A stretch of DNA of 64,000 nt from Pachyseris speciosa (GCA_016490735.1 JAEMWC010000214.1:761501-825500); one strand, 5' to 3'; shown: positions 21,312-32,230, counted from the first letter of the stretch. Numbers and translations are program-made. The notes: generated from the sequence alone by a model not told the origin.

Positions 21312-21690
21312 GTACATTAAGCTGATAACAGTCATCATTCATGTAGAGGTCCCACTTTTGAAAAAAATCTGTTTCTTTGGAGGCTATGTTGGCAAAAATG
21401 CTAAAGACGTTTTTAAGATGGTTCGGGAAAAAAATCATAACTTTCCTTGTGTTTAAGATAAACGCGTATTTTTAATTCTGTGGAAAGAAGAAAGAATTAT
21501 CTAGTGATTCTGAAAAAAATTAGGTTGTTTTGTTAAATGTGCGAGTTTTTAGCATGCATTGCGTAACGACCAAAATTAGGTGTTTCAATTTCCGGTTTTG
21601 TGCGGTTTTCGACTCGCCTATAAAAAAAATTCATCAAAAAATAAAGGAAGCGAATCTGGTGAAATAAAGGCCATTTTCGTTCATTGCATA
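21312..21690 (-). repeat. Interrupted repeat copy, part 2
   Basis: Begins with the right GTAC target duplication and matches in reverse complement about 8001-8395. Together with 15110-15418 it reconstitutes one repeat copy. Confidence 0.8.
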
Positions 21691-22039
21691 TGTTGCTTGA
21701 CTTGTGTAGAAAAAATGAGGGCAATCCAATTTCCACCAAAATTTGAGTGGTCGGTTCTTACACGGACACGCTCTTAATTTTTTTAACCTTGGTAAAGTTA
21801 TGTATTCTTATAACAACCACTTGCTTCCTCCCAGTTTTTTTTCCTAATTTCGCATACCAATCAGGTACATGGTTATAACACTCCAGCTCAAATTGGTTCT
21901 ATATTCCTTTCTGTGAGAATTAATATATGAAAATCAAATAATTATTTCAACTGTGGAATGAAGAATGAATATGTGAATGATCATCACAGGTATCAACACT
22001 TCTTAAGCAGTAGTGAAAATAAAGCCTGAAAATACTTCA

Positions 22040-22111
22040 GGCTTGTGTGGGATTCGAACCCACGACCTCTGCAATACCGGTGCAGTGCTCTACCAACTAA
22101 GCTAACAAGCC
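22040..22111 (-). repeat. tRNA-like SINE head, full cloverleaf (Thr GGT-like)
   Basis: On the minus strand the 72 nt fold into a complete cloverleaf: 7-bp acceptor stem GGCTTGT/ACAAGCC, D arm, 5-bp anticodon stem CTGCA/TGCAG with loop CCGGTAT, and T arm GTGGG-TTCGAAT-CCCAC. The anticodon position reads GGT (Thr). Position 33 is C rather than U, and a second partial copy lies at 22290-22331 on the other strand beside the same flanking repeat. A SINE head is therefore more likely than a working tRNA gene. Confidence 0.6.
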
Positions 22112-22289
22112 AACTCGGAGCTGGGCATTTTGTTGGTTCGAAACATACGCGTGAGTGGTGAATATGTGATAATGAATATATGACAATCACATATTTGAAC
22201 TGTGGAGTAAAGAATGAATATGTGAGTGATCATGATCCCAGTTATGAACACTACTTAAGCAGTAGTGAAAATGGAACGTGAATAAAATT

Positions 22290-22331
22290 AGGCTTAAGAG
22301 GTCATGGGCTCGAATCCCGCACAAGCCTGAA
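22290..22331 (+). repeat. Partial second copy of the tRNA-like SINE head
   Basis: Holds the T-arm and acceptor half (GGGCTCGAATCCCGCACAAG...) of the same tRNA-like unit. It is preceded by the same 'ttaagcagtagtgaaaat' block that flanks the first copy, in the opposite direction. Confidence 0.6.
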
Positions 22332-22430
22332 TGTTTTTCTAATCTTACAAAATATCTTCTATCTTGTTATTGATTTCCTTTCACTAAATAATAATTATCA
22401 TTTTGTAATAAGTAATTATTTTAGTCTTAA

Positions 22431-23459
22431 CCCATTGACTACTGGCGGTTTTTACATTTTCGGAGTGATTTTCCACCTATAAACGATGAATAGCAATTCG
22501 TGACTCTTTATTTGAACTACCAGGGAAAAGTGGTGCTGTCCTCAGCCACTGGAGGCTCAAGGTTTCTGAAAATGTCATTTTGACGTAGCTATTTTTTATC
22601 CGTGAAGCGACAACAATGGCGCAAGTTCGGTTTGCTTGCGATTTCTGCTAAATTTACAGCCATTTTTCATCTTTAGCGGCTGCCTGATGAGCATCATTAA
22701 GCGTGACTGTAGCTTAGAGTCCACTTTCTCAAAGAATCGAGCAAGGTGATGTACTTTGTTGTTGAATTTGGCTTGTTACTCGACGAACTGGGAATTTGGC
22801 CGGTCGAACACTTAGTACCTTTGGGACTCGACTATTGATGAATTTCTCGACCTACCGCCACATATTTTGGAATTTCTGAGTACTGAAGATGACCACAAGC
22901 AGGAAATTTTGGCGGTAGGTCGGAGTGGCTGTAGGCTTAGTTTATATGTGAAAGAATTGGGGGAAGGAACGGGCGCTGTAAAAAATTCTCGTTAGTTCCC
23001 AGCATGCAATGCGCTCAAGATGTTGAAAATGTCGGGAAGGCCCGAATGCACTGGGACAAAAGGCTGTATCTACGCTCGGGAGAAGAATATGAACAAAAAA
23101 AGTCATTTCTAAGCTAGAAAAAGGACTGAATTTCGTTATGATGGTTGAATTTTGGTTTTTCGATGATGATTTCCTTAAAAAACATGAAGGCAAAAAGGGG
23201 CATTTTTGTTGTTTCTCTTTGACGTTAAAAACAGCCAGTTTCATTCTTGTCCAAACTCAAAAGGCCATATTTGGTAAAAATCGCTACGTTTCTTGCATTT
23301 ATTGGATATCCAAATTTAAAGGGCATTCCATTTCGTGCTCACAGCTAACAGTTAAGGCAATATTCGTGCGATTGAGAATTGAGTGCAATTGAAAGTTGCA
23401 ATGTTTTGAAGCATGGGAGTTTTTTACGGCCGGTTTTGGCCGGCACGGGTGCCAATGGG
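22431..23459. mobile_element. piggyBac-type non-autonomous element 1
   Basis: Bounded by TTAA on both sides (22427-22430 and 23460-23463), with termini CCCATTGAC and the inverted CCAATGGG. TTAA duplication with CCC-starting ends is the piggyBac signature. About 1.03 kb with no transposase. Confidence 0.7.
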
Positions 23460-23514
23460 TTAACTTCCATCCATTCTATCTTTTTGTTTTCCTTATAATA
23501 ATGCTATTTATGGT

Positions 23515-23522
23515 TTGGCAAA

Positions 23523-23553
<31 letters not shown>

Positions 23554-23710
23554 CTAAATAACTTAGTTTAATATTATTATTATTATTATTTCCTTTGTGA
23601 CTAGGGAGCCCAGGTTTTATAGGCCTCTTGGTTTCTTCTGGGCTCCCTTTCCAGCTTACTTAATTGTTTATTTTGATTAATTGGCTAAATAAAGAACTGA
23701 ACTGAACTGA
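23515..23710 (+). repeat. AT-rich microsatellites and probable LINE 3' tail
   Basis: (AAAT)n and (ATT)n tracts are followed by 'ctaaataaagaactgaactgaactga'. The short 'actga' repeats after an AATAAA-like signal resemble the 3' end of a non-LTR retrotransposon. Only the tail is present. Confidence 0.5.
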
Positions 23711-23837
23711 GTTCGTTGGGACTTAGTAAATGTTGACTGTGATCATTTAACAATGGTGACCCCTTAATACAGGTCAAAATTACAGTAACTAAGTGAAGTA
23801 ATTTTCTTGGCTTTGACAGTTGACCGCTTAACACAGG

Positions 23838-24542
23838 ACGTTACTAATCGAACGATTTGGTAATCGAACTTAATTGAACGATTGGGTTCGATTAAGTTCG
23901 GTAATCGAACAAAATCGAACTCTCACAAAAAAAAATTGAGCAATCAAACGTTCGATTGAGTTTGATTTGAGGCTGGATGGCATGGTGATTGAAAAACAAC
24001 AGTCATCTTTGGATTCACGGCCGGATTGCAACGGCAAAGTCGCGAGGGGAGTGGGAAGAGACGAGTCTCAGTCGCAGTAAGCTCGATGCCTACTCTCCGA
24101 CAAAAATCGCCAGCTGCGCAGACTACTCGGGTTATTTCCTATTATTTAAGACTCCATAGGCTGATAAAAACAAATCATAAAGTGGAATGAAATTACAGTG
24201 AAGGTAGATTAACTTTCTATTGTCTGTTGAACTTTAATCTTACAGTCAGTTTATTCTTTCATTTGTAAATCATGTATTTTCCATGTTACTTCAATAAAGA
24301 TATTGCTAGTTCAATTTGTAGCTGTTACAAAGTAAACATGTGGCGTTTTTAGGAGAATTTCAGATTTTTGATTATTTGTTCGTTTGAGTTTGATTGGGTT
24401 TGATTAGTTTGGAAACCGAACGCAACTGAACTCTCACACAAATTTTTGGGTTCGATTTTGTTCGATTTCCGAATTAATCGAACCCAATCGTTCGATTAGG
24501 CTCAATTAAGTTCGATTACCAAATCGTTCGATTAGTAACGTT
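23838..24542. mobile_element. Foldback/TIR element, 0.7 kb
   Basis: The left arm ACGTTACTAATCGAACGATT is repeated inverted at the right end (AATCGTTCGATTAGTAACGT). Internal inverted arms with variants of GGTTCGATTAAGTTCG continue inward. The arms hold many TTCGAT/ATCGAA motifs. Non-coding. Confidence 0.75.
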
Positions 24543-24559
24543 CTGTTAATGCGGTGCCG

Positions 24560-25560
24560 CTCAACAAGGGTTCGATTGTAATGAATGATTCATTTATATT
24601 GGGTCATACTTGATTGGTTGTCAATAGAAAACCATTATTACTTGGGAATTCACCAACTGAAAGGATTTGCTCTAGAGCTTTGGGAACCCACCAAAAGATG
24701 TTACATGTATGTGGGTTTAGCTGAGCATCAGGACATGTAGTAAATCCTTGAAATTGCCATACGCTGTAGGCTCAAACATAAGAAGCAGAAGCCCAGAAAG
24801 ACAGTCAAGAAATGCTACGAGGTAGTCTCCGCAGAGTCCTGATGATTGGGGCTGTCTTGCTGATTGCCTCACCATAAAAAATTATGGATCTTCTATGTAT
24901 CCCATTACTATTACATGAACGTATAATTACAAAGATCAAATAATCTTCTTTTATTTGTTCATGTAGAATTAAATAATATTAATGATACATAGTATCATAA
25001 ACAATAAATGCAATGCACCATAACAAGTTGAACATATTGAAGTATACGTTTTGAACTGTGAGGTAATGGCTAAAATTTAGTTTTAAGTTGGCTGATGATA
25101 GCTGCCAACACTTTCCAGCACTTATACACTGTACATCAATTGATCGATACTTTACACTTCGTAAGTTGACAGCCAGTTGTGGTATCAAAATCAAATAAAT
25201 GCCGAATCATTGGAGAATCCCCCAAATTTCAGCTTTGAAGCATTGTGCCTCTAAACTACAAATTCTTTTATGTTTACTTTTTGTCTAATCAGTTTGAATT
25301 TGTGTCATTCAATTGTTGTGGCACTAGAGAATTTCAACACAAGAAATTAAGGTAAACGAAGCAGAAAAGCACAAAACAAACACAAAACTAGCAAACAAAA
25401 TTCGAGTATTCCAAGGACTCCTTTTGACCCAACTTGCGAAAACTTTTATTCAAATCAACAGCATGCGTGCGTGTAAACTCTCATGTTGTTTTCACATATG
25501 CTTTCCTCTGTTGAAACTGATCACTATCGCAAATAGCACAACTACGTGCTGTAATGCGAA
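24560..25560. other. No recognisable gene
   Basis: AT-rich sequence. No exon of DHX8 or other gene could be identified here. Confidence 0.4.
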
Positions 25561-25571
25561 GCAATCTGATC

Positions 25572-25840
25572 GCGAAATAGCCTCCTTCGCAGCTATTGTT
25601 TGCATCAGTCCTATTCTCCCTCCCTACCAGCAACATGGCTTTTAAATTTCATGGCTTTTAAATTTCGGTGGCTAAGTTCGTGCAGCCTCCTTTGCAGCTG
25701 TCATTTATGTTGGTTCTATTCTCCCTCCTGATTGGATACTCGGACACTATGGGAATGGAATGTCTGGCTCGGTTCAGCAGACGTTGGTAGGGAGGGAGAA
25801 TAGGACTGACACAAACAATGGCTGCAAAGGAGGCTAATCG
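25572..25840. mobile_element. MITE with CCTCCTTTGCAGC inverted repeats
   Basis: An inverted-repeat element at about 25686-25836 has arms AGCCTCCTTTGCAGC and 'ttctattctccctcc' mirrored at its right end. A truncated second copy of one arm lies at 25572-25630. Non-coding. Confidence 0.65.
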
Positions 25841-26408
25841 CAAAACGGTTTTGTTCGCCAAGTTATACCTATTTATTGTACTCATGAATTGGCTCACTGG
25901 ATCCCTATTTGATTAAGAAATATTTTAACCAGAGAACGTTTTTCAGTTGTTGTTTTTTTTAATATGATAGATAATATCTACACCAAGGCATCAACTGTGT
26001 CTTGCAAATTTCATCAGGAAGGCTTATATTCTTATTACAAAGACATTTGACCCTTTTAGCAATTTTGAACCGTGATAATCACAGTAAGTTGACTTGCAGT
26101 TGTTTCATTTTGAACGGTAAGAAGGTATGATAATTCTATTTATTCAAACTGCTTTAGGAGCCACTTTTCAGAAGTGTCCCAGAAGTGTGATATCTGAAAA
26201 TAACCATATTGTTAAAGGTATCAAAATGTATGACAAGCTCCAAGCTGTTTGTTGGAAAAGCAATCTAAAACCTGAGATTGAATGCTCTAATTGTTCCTCA
26301 TTGTAGTTTGATATCAAAGCTGAGAAATGTCAATGTTTTGTTGCTACTTTAATTGAACCTCATGTAGCATGTATGATTGTAGTAATTGTGTATAATTTCT
26401 TGTTAAAG

Positions 26409-26507
26409 AAGAAGACAAAAATCACGGTCGCAAAGCCCAAGAAGAGAGAGAAGCTGGCGGAGGGACAAAGAGAGAGATAGAGACAGAGACAGAAAGCGGG
26501 AGAGGAG
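26409..26507 (+). CDS. DHX8: DHX8 exon: RS/RD-rich segment 1
   Basis: DHX8 (yeast Prp22) is a nuclear DEAH-box ATPase that releases spliced mRNA from the spliceosome. This 99-nt exon lies between an AG acceptor and a GTAACA donor and encodes RRQKSRSQSPRRERSWRRDK followed by an ERDRDRDRKRER run. That matches the low-complexity RS/RD region N-terminal to the S1 domain in animal DHX8. It begins with one base completing a split codon and ends with two bases; both phases match the neighbouring exon. The start codon and upstream exons were not found in the window. Gene identity is secured by the S1 exons downstream. Confidence 0.8.
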
Positions 26508-26519
26508 GTAACAGGTTTT

Positions 26520-28000
26520 GACTTTTGATGGCTTTTCAAATTGTTCAAGGTTAGTCATGTCGCTACTGGCTTTTAATCAAGGTCCAGTAATAAAAATAAG
26601 CTGTCTATGTTGTTTTCTGTGTGCTTTAGTTTACAAGTGCAGTGAAGGTTTTTGATCCAGTTATGGCCATCAAACAAGGAAATCGATTTCCTTGCTTTCC
26701 TTGAAATCAAGAACTTTGCCTCCTAATAAAGGAGTATATTTGTGCGGTTTATGACTATGTTGGAAAAACTGATCTCAACAAGGGCCATTGGAATCTAAAA
26801 AGAAATTTGCGGGTAGTCACGCATTTTTCAGACTTAATATCACAACAAATATTCTATTATATCCACAAAGTCATGGTTGGGCTCTATGGTGAAACAAATG
26901 CTCTCTTTTAAATATTTTTCTTTGCGATCGTTAATTGGCGAAGAACAGGAAGAGAAAGCAACGTCTTTAGGCAAGCTGTCACCCAAGAAAACATCCATTA
27001 CATTTATGAATTGCCTTTTTGCATCATAAATATTTATACGACCATTCCAGGCCTCTTCAGAGCGACCGTCCTCGGTGCTATATTGAAAAGCATAATTCCA
27101 TTGAAACCATCTTTTTCTGCTGAATTCAAAACTTTCCTTCAGTAGCTAATTTCAGCTAAAAAAGCCATCACTTTATCAAATAGTAAATTCCTTATCGGAT
27201 TTTCGACAATGTTCCTGCATAGTTTTTAAATTACAGGCTTATTATCACAAAATACTCCATGGGAGCTGTTACAAGGCAAAAAGGTCTCCTTTGACAGTTA
27301 TCAATCACTTAAACAAGAAAAGATTAGCAAAGAACGAGAAGTTGCCAATGAATCCAGTCTGTAATCCTACATTCTTATGCCCCGCTGTGTTGTACACTTG
27401 TATATTCTACTTTAAAAAAGAGCTTTTAAATTAACAAAGAACGAGAAATTGCCATTAAAACCAGTTTAATTTGTAATCCTGTTTCTATTTTCGTTGGTGT
27501 TTTAAGTGCATATATTTTCTTGTAGTTTATAATTCTTAGAAAACGTCAGGCAGCCCCTAACAAATGTATTGGAAAATAAAGTTTCCCTGGCTGAAAAGTC
27601 AGCTTTACGTTTTTAGTTGGTGCATAATTGTCTAAATTTGATGATTAGGTCCACGAGGATCCAGTGCCTTCGTAGACCTTTTTCAAAATGGCGGACGATT
27701 TTGATTATTCGTTTGTATGTATGTTAACTAGCCTTACTAACAAAAAATTCTATTGAATTTTGCACATGCTAACGAGGCTAGTAAGGCTAATTATCATAGA
27801 AATAAAAGAATAATTTCTTGGGCGCCAATATCAAAAGGGTCTATGGTGTTGTCCGTTGGCCCTTGTCACTTACAGTATGCCACAAGCGCAAGGGTAGGAA
27901 AAAGAGTCCAAGATGACAAGCTATAGTTTATTTACTAGGTTAAACTTGAGTTATTAATGTATCGCAGAGGACTCTTAACACCTTCCGTTGTATTATGCTA
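26520..28000 (+). other. DHX8 intron
   Basis: No other gene seen. At about 27690-27800 there is a small inverted repeat (ACTAGCCTTACTAAC mirrored in 'cgaggctagtaaggcta') beside a 'tttttcaaaatggcggac' block, probably a short MITE. Confidence 0.5.
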
Positions 28001-28003
28001 TAG

Positions 28004-28112
28004 GCGCAGTAGAAGCCGATCAAGAAGTAGAGAAAAAGATCATACAAGAGACAGGCATCATGGCTCCAGCCATGTGGAAAAAGCCCCAAGTGCCAATCCA
28101 GTTGTTACCCAG
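28004..28112 (+). CDS. DHX8: DHX8 exon: RS-rich segment 2
   Basis: A 109-nt exon after a TATAG acceptor, ending CAG before GTAACA. One base completes the Arg codon from the previous exon, then RSRSRSRSREKDHTRDRHHG and a short polar linker ending PVVTQ. The final codon is complete (phase 0), matching the S1 exon 14.7 kb downstream. The intron that follows holds the Polinton-like virus. Confidence 0.85.
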
Positions 28113-28154
28113 GTAACAAGACCGTCTAGCTTAATTCACCTACTTGAACATCCG

Positions 28155-28250
28155 TTTGGTGTCTGCCTGTCTTTCTATCTGTCTGTCCATCTGTCTGTCC
28201 ATCCGTCTGTCTGTTTGTCTTTCTGTTTATCTGTCCGTCTGTCTGTGTTT
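28155..28250 (+). repeat. (CTGT)n-type imperfect microsatellite
   Basis: Runs of TCTGTCTG/TCCATCTG lie between the DHX8 splice donor and the left edge of the viral remnant. Antisense open frames over it (Thr/Asp/Arg repeats) are artefacts. Confidence 0.8.
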
Positions 28251-28289
28251 TCGTTATGGCCACTATGCCAAACATGCTGTTTGTGTTTG

Positions 28290-30259
28290 GTGCAGTGCTG
28301 TTGAAAGGTAAGTTGCTAGTCCCACCATTCATTAGACTTGACTCAAGCTCATTTCTTGTGAAATTCACAGAAAAAATTTCTGTGGCAAAAGATGCCAACA
28401 AGATAACGTTTCTGGTGACAAAAGACTTCCGTTTCCTTGACATCATAAACTTTCTTGGCCCAGGAACCAGTTATGACAAATGGGTGAAAGCTTACGACTG
28501 CACAGCCAACAAATCTTGGTTTCCATACAAGTGGTTTGATTCTCCAGAAAAATTAGACTACCCTGGTCTCCCTGATTACTTCTTTTGGTACACAAAGTTA
28601 AGCAAGAGATTTCTTCTTACAATGAAAGAATATATTAGCAATGCAAACAAATTAGGGAAAAAGGAATTCGAACCTTTGCAGACTGGTTGCGTTACTACAA
28701 CAATTTGGATGTTGCCCCAGGGTTGGAAGCATTGGAAAAAATGCAGGGTTTTTACACTGAAAGAGGAATTGACATTCTCTAGGATGCCGCGTTGATACCT
28801 GGTGTCTCTCTTCACTATTTACTTCGAGGTTCGGTTGAAAGGGGTGCAGAGTTGTGGGCGCCAAGTGAGGAAGAGTACAAGATGTTGAAAGGAGCAGTTG
28901 TTGGCGGGCCAAGCCTGGTGTTCACAAGGTACCACAAAGTTGGTGTTACAAAGATTCATTCCCACAGGATTGTCGACTCAAAGCCTTGCTGAAAAATACT
29001 TGGCTACGATGCCAACGCATTATATTTGTCGACCATGCTTAAAGACATGCCATGTGGGAAGAGACGGATTATTAAATACGAGGGGCTGTTGGCCACCCAA
29101 ACAGCGCCAGAATTCACGAAACGTGTCAAGAAAGGTATATGGTTTGGGTTTGCGGAGGCTGACATTGAGATTCCCCCACTTTTATGGTCAAAATTCGAAG
29201 AAATGCCCCCCTTCTTCATGAACAAACAAGTGCCTGCAGAGGCAGTGCTGCAGTACATGTTGGACTACCTGAAAAAGACAGGCATAACCTGAGGGGATGG
29301 GAAGAAGCTGTGGGCACGCTTTCAGCGAAAAAGATTTTACTGTATGCACCAGTTCTTCAATGGTATCTTTCCCACGGCACGGAAATAAAAGCAGTGCTCC
29401 GAACAATTGACTACCAACCAAAGAAAATCTTCACCTGGTTTGTCGAGCTAGTGACAGCGGCGCGCCACACAGGAGATGTGGAAAAAAGCAAGGTACTGCT
29501 CGCGGAGGTTTTCAAACTGTTGGGCAACAGCGTGTATGGAAAAATGATTGAAGCTGTGGAACGCCAAACAAACGTATCTTACATGAAAGACGAGAAGATC
29601 GTTGACAAGGCAATGCGAAGCACGTTCTTCCACAACCTCAGTGAAATAGGTGAAGCGATAACGATCAACAGGCCATTCCAAGTTGGAATTGTTGTCTATC
29701 AGCTGGCCAAATTGCGTATGCTGGAGTTCTACTACGACTTTCTCGAAAAGTTCGTGGATCACAGCGACTTCGAATTGATTCAGATGGACACAGACAGTAA
29801 TAACATGGCAATAAGCGGCAAGAAGTTGAAAGACGTGATCAAACCCGAACACCGAGCAGAATTTGAAGCTGAAAAAAGAAGTGGCTGGCTTGGGACAAGT
29901 GGAGCAACCGTGAGCTGGGGCTTTTCAAGTTGGAGTGTGTTAGCGAGCAAATGATTGCTCTTTACTCGAAATGCTACTTCGTGGAGGAAGAGCAACAACG
30001 TGGCCTTGGGGTCGGAAGCGGAAAAAACAAAATGAACTCGAAGGGAGTATCGAAGAAGCATAACAGGTTGAATTGGGGTCGTTACAAAGTGGCCCTTTCG
30101 GGGGAAAAGGATTTAGCCACAAACAAAGGCTTCTGGATGAAAGATGGGCAAATGATGACATACAAACAACAGAAACTGGGATTGTCCGCGTACTACGACA
30201 AATGTCGCATGTTAGCGGACAGGATGCACATGGAGCCGATTGAGTACACAGACTTTTGA
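28290..30259 (+). pseudogene. Polinton-type DNA polymerase B, truncated and frameshifted
   Basis: The first open piece (to about 28795) starts inside the exonuclease/linker part (DFRFLDIINFLGPGTSYDKW, then PYKWFD), so the N-terminal third is missing. Polymerase motif A (YDANALYLST) is at 29005-29030, motif B (KLLGNSVYGK) at 29512-29543, and motif C (MDTDSNN, catalytic DTD) at 29783-29802. The C-terminal piece ends naturally at 30259. At least four frame changes separate the pieces (near 28780, 29000, 29290 and 29930). It would have replicated the element by protein priming. Confidence 0.88.
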
Positions 30260-30485
30260 ACAAATATGTTTCGAAGGAATATGGAGAAGAATTGTAGGAT
30301 TCCTGTTTGCACGCGGAGACGAGGTAAGACGAAAATCGTTGTTTGTACAAAATGCAGGTGTGAATTTCATGAAGCCTGTTTGTTATGTTTGCGAGAAGGA
30401 TCGGTGGCTCTTCGCACACCCCTTTCCAATTCCCCTGGTGCAAAAAGATAACGCACTTCGACATCAGTTGGAAGTCTTCTTTCTG

Positions 30486-31080
30486 CTACCCGACAGGTCT
30501 TCCGAAAGGAGCTGTGGCGGGCTCTGCGACCACCCTTTGTTGTTTTATTGCATCAACAGGTTTGGCGTCAGTCAACCACATGACTTGATTGTTGTTCGCA
30601 GCAGCAACTCGCGGAAGCCGCTGCACCCACCCACAGACTCTCCCCCTTGGGCAGTCGCATTTCCACTGCGTATTGGTGGTGAAACAAAAAATTTTTTTCG
30701 AAAGCCGCAGCAACCTCCACCGCGCTCTTTGTGGAGAGAGGCTCGGCCTCTTTGTATCTGCTCGCCACATCCACAACCATCAGCGTGTATTTCCAAAGTT
30801 TGCCCCCAACCCTGTTGTGTGGCATAAAAAGCAGGTCAGCTTGGTGTACCGTGTTGGGAATGGGCATGTCGAACTTCGGGCGAGGAATTTTCGAAGGTGG
30901 GGGAGAGAGATTTGCCAAACAGCCTGTTTGTGCAACCATCTCTTTGCAACCTCTTCCTGGATTCTGGTTTTTTGCGCCAATTTTTTTGCCGCATCCCACC
31001 CCTTCCAATATCCTTCTGGGCTGTAATAAATTCGCGAAAGTCGCCGTTCCTCCCTTTTTGAAGGAACGTTTGTCATTCAT
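30486..31080 (-). pseudogene. Retrovirus-like integrase with internal deletion
   Basis: Minus-strand frames give an N-terminal piece (RIYYSPEGYWKGWDAAKKLA), then HQADLLFMPHNRVGGKLWKY with the first catalytic Asp and VVDVASRYKEAEPLSTKSA. Immediately after the alpha-helical AAAFEKN the sequence jumps to a C-terminal-looking block (HHQYAVEMRLPKGESLW) and ends with DAKPVDAIKQQ. The expected second Asp and the catalytic Glu are absent, so the core has been deleted. Frame changes are also present. It lies tail to tail with PolB, about 230 bp from its stop. Confidence 0.75.
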
Positions 31081-31223
31081 TTAAACATATAAAGTCAGCT
31101 ATGTTCGGAATCGAGATTGGAGAACAAGAGAAACAAAAAGCTTGGCAGGTGGTCGCAGATTTTCGAAAACCACCATCCTCCGTGTACAAGAAAAAAAGAA
31201 GGTGATAGCATTGTGAAGAGAAA

Positions 31224-31745
31224 ATGGAGGAAAGACAGGAAGATTTCGAACTTGTTTGCCGAAAATGCGGGCTGGTGCAGAAGCTCAACACAGTGCTCCA
31301 GCCCCGCAGAGAAGAGAGGGGCTGGCAGCCAGTTGTGATTTCCTGCAATCACCTTCGCAAAACTCTGGAAAAATATGGTATTTTCAGTGCAGTCAATGAC
31401 CCTGCAGCGCAGTGAGAGTTTTTGGGAAATGTTTTCCACGAGTTCGCAAACTTTCCTGAACCAAACAAATGGTCGGTGAACTACGTTTGTTTCCTTTTCG
31501 ATTATTTTTTGGCGGCTCCAGAGGAAGTCTGGCCACGCAAAAAAGAAATCCTTGAGAAGCTTGCACCATTTGCGTGGAAAATCCAACCAAAGACATGGCT
31601 GAAAGCGACAGAAAGGTTTAACAAGTGGTGGTTTGCGTGTAAAATCCTCCCCAAGACACGGCAAAAGGCGAAAGAAAGGTTCGACAGGTGGTTGCTTGCA
31701 AATTTGCAGCCTGCAAAAAAGCGCAAAGTTGCTAATCCGCAGTGA
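31224..31745 (+). pseudogene. Unknown Polinton-associated protein with internal repeat
   Basis: Same-frame pieces of 63 and 107 codons are separated by one TGA (31413-31415), so this was one protein of about 173 residues. An N-terminal CRKCG could be part of a zinc site. The C-terminal half carries two copies of a repeat (PKTWLKATERFNKWW and PKTRQKAKERFDRWL) followed by a basic KKRKV-like end that resembles a nuclear localisation signal. No family recognised. It is convergent with the next minus-strand gene. Confidence 0.45.
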
Positions 31746-32230
31746 AATGCTTTCCCAGGGATTTCCATACAGTGGTCGGAAATGAAGTCGTCGATCATTT
31801 TCAGCTTGTCGAGAAACTCCTTTGCAGGGAATGGTTCTCCCCGGAGATGGAACCGGATGGCATCCAATATGTTTTTGTATTCCACTCGAGCGAAGCTGGC
31901 CCTTTCGGCCTTTCTGTCGTATTTCTTCACTGTCACGACAATTTTCACGACAGCACCAAATGCGGTCAGACCGGCAATGGCAGTAGGTTGGAGAGTAACC
32001 CCTCCAGCGACAGCCCCAGTCACGACAGCTTTTCCAGCAACCACGTTACAAAGCAAGTTTCTGCGCTGAAACGTTCGGAAAAGTTTTTTGTAGCCCCAAT
32101 GTTTCTTGTGGTAAAAAACAAAGAACCGCTTCAACATATCAACAGTGTCCTTCAGAAGGGTCGGGTCGATGTGGTTGAAGTCAAAGATGTTGAGAGGGGA
32201 AGGCCGAGGTTTTCTGTTTGGCAACCACAT
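31743..32230 (-). CDS. Unknown membrane-associated Polinton protein
   Basis: Starts at the ATG at 32230 (MWLPNRKPRP). A basic aromatic helix (RFFVFYHKKHWGYKKLF) is followed by about 40 Gly/Ala/Val-rich residues (VVAGKAVVTGAVAGGVTLQP), probably one or two membrane helices. A charged helical domain follows (KKYDRKAERASFARVEYKNI). The natural stop is probably near 31743; the open frame runs on into the antisense of the convergent gene because the stop is lost or the frame is shifted. Helical-hairpin architecture with a C-terminal coiled region resembles small viral membrane proteins, but no family is assigned. Confidence 0.45.

Noticed and set aside
22040..22111. Functional tRNA-Thr gene
   Set aside because: C at position 33, an anticodon rarely used for Thr in animals, and a partial sibling copy beside the same repeat point to a SINE head.
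28126..28446. Minus-strand frame rich in Thr/Asp/Arg/Gln
   Set aside because: Antisense of a CTGT microsatellite and of the PolB fragment.
30568..31084. Plus-strand frames opposite the integrase
   Set aside because: Antisense shadows; only the minus strand shows integrase motifs.
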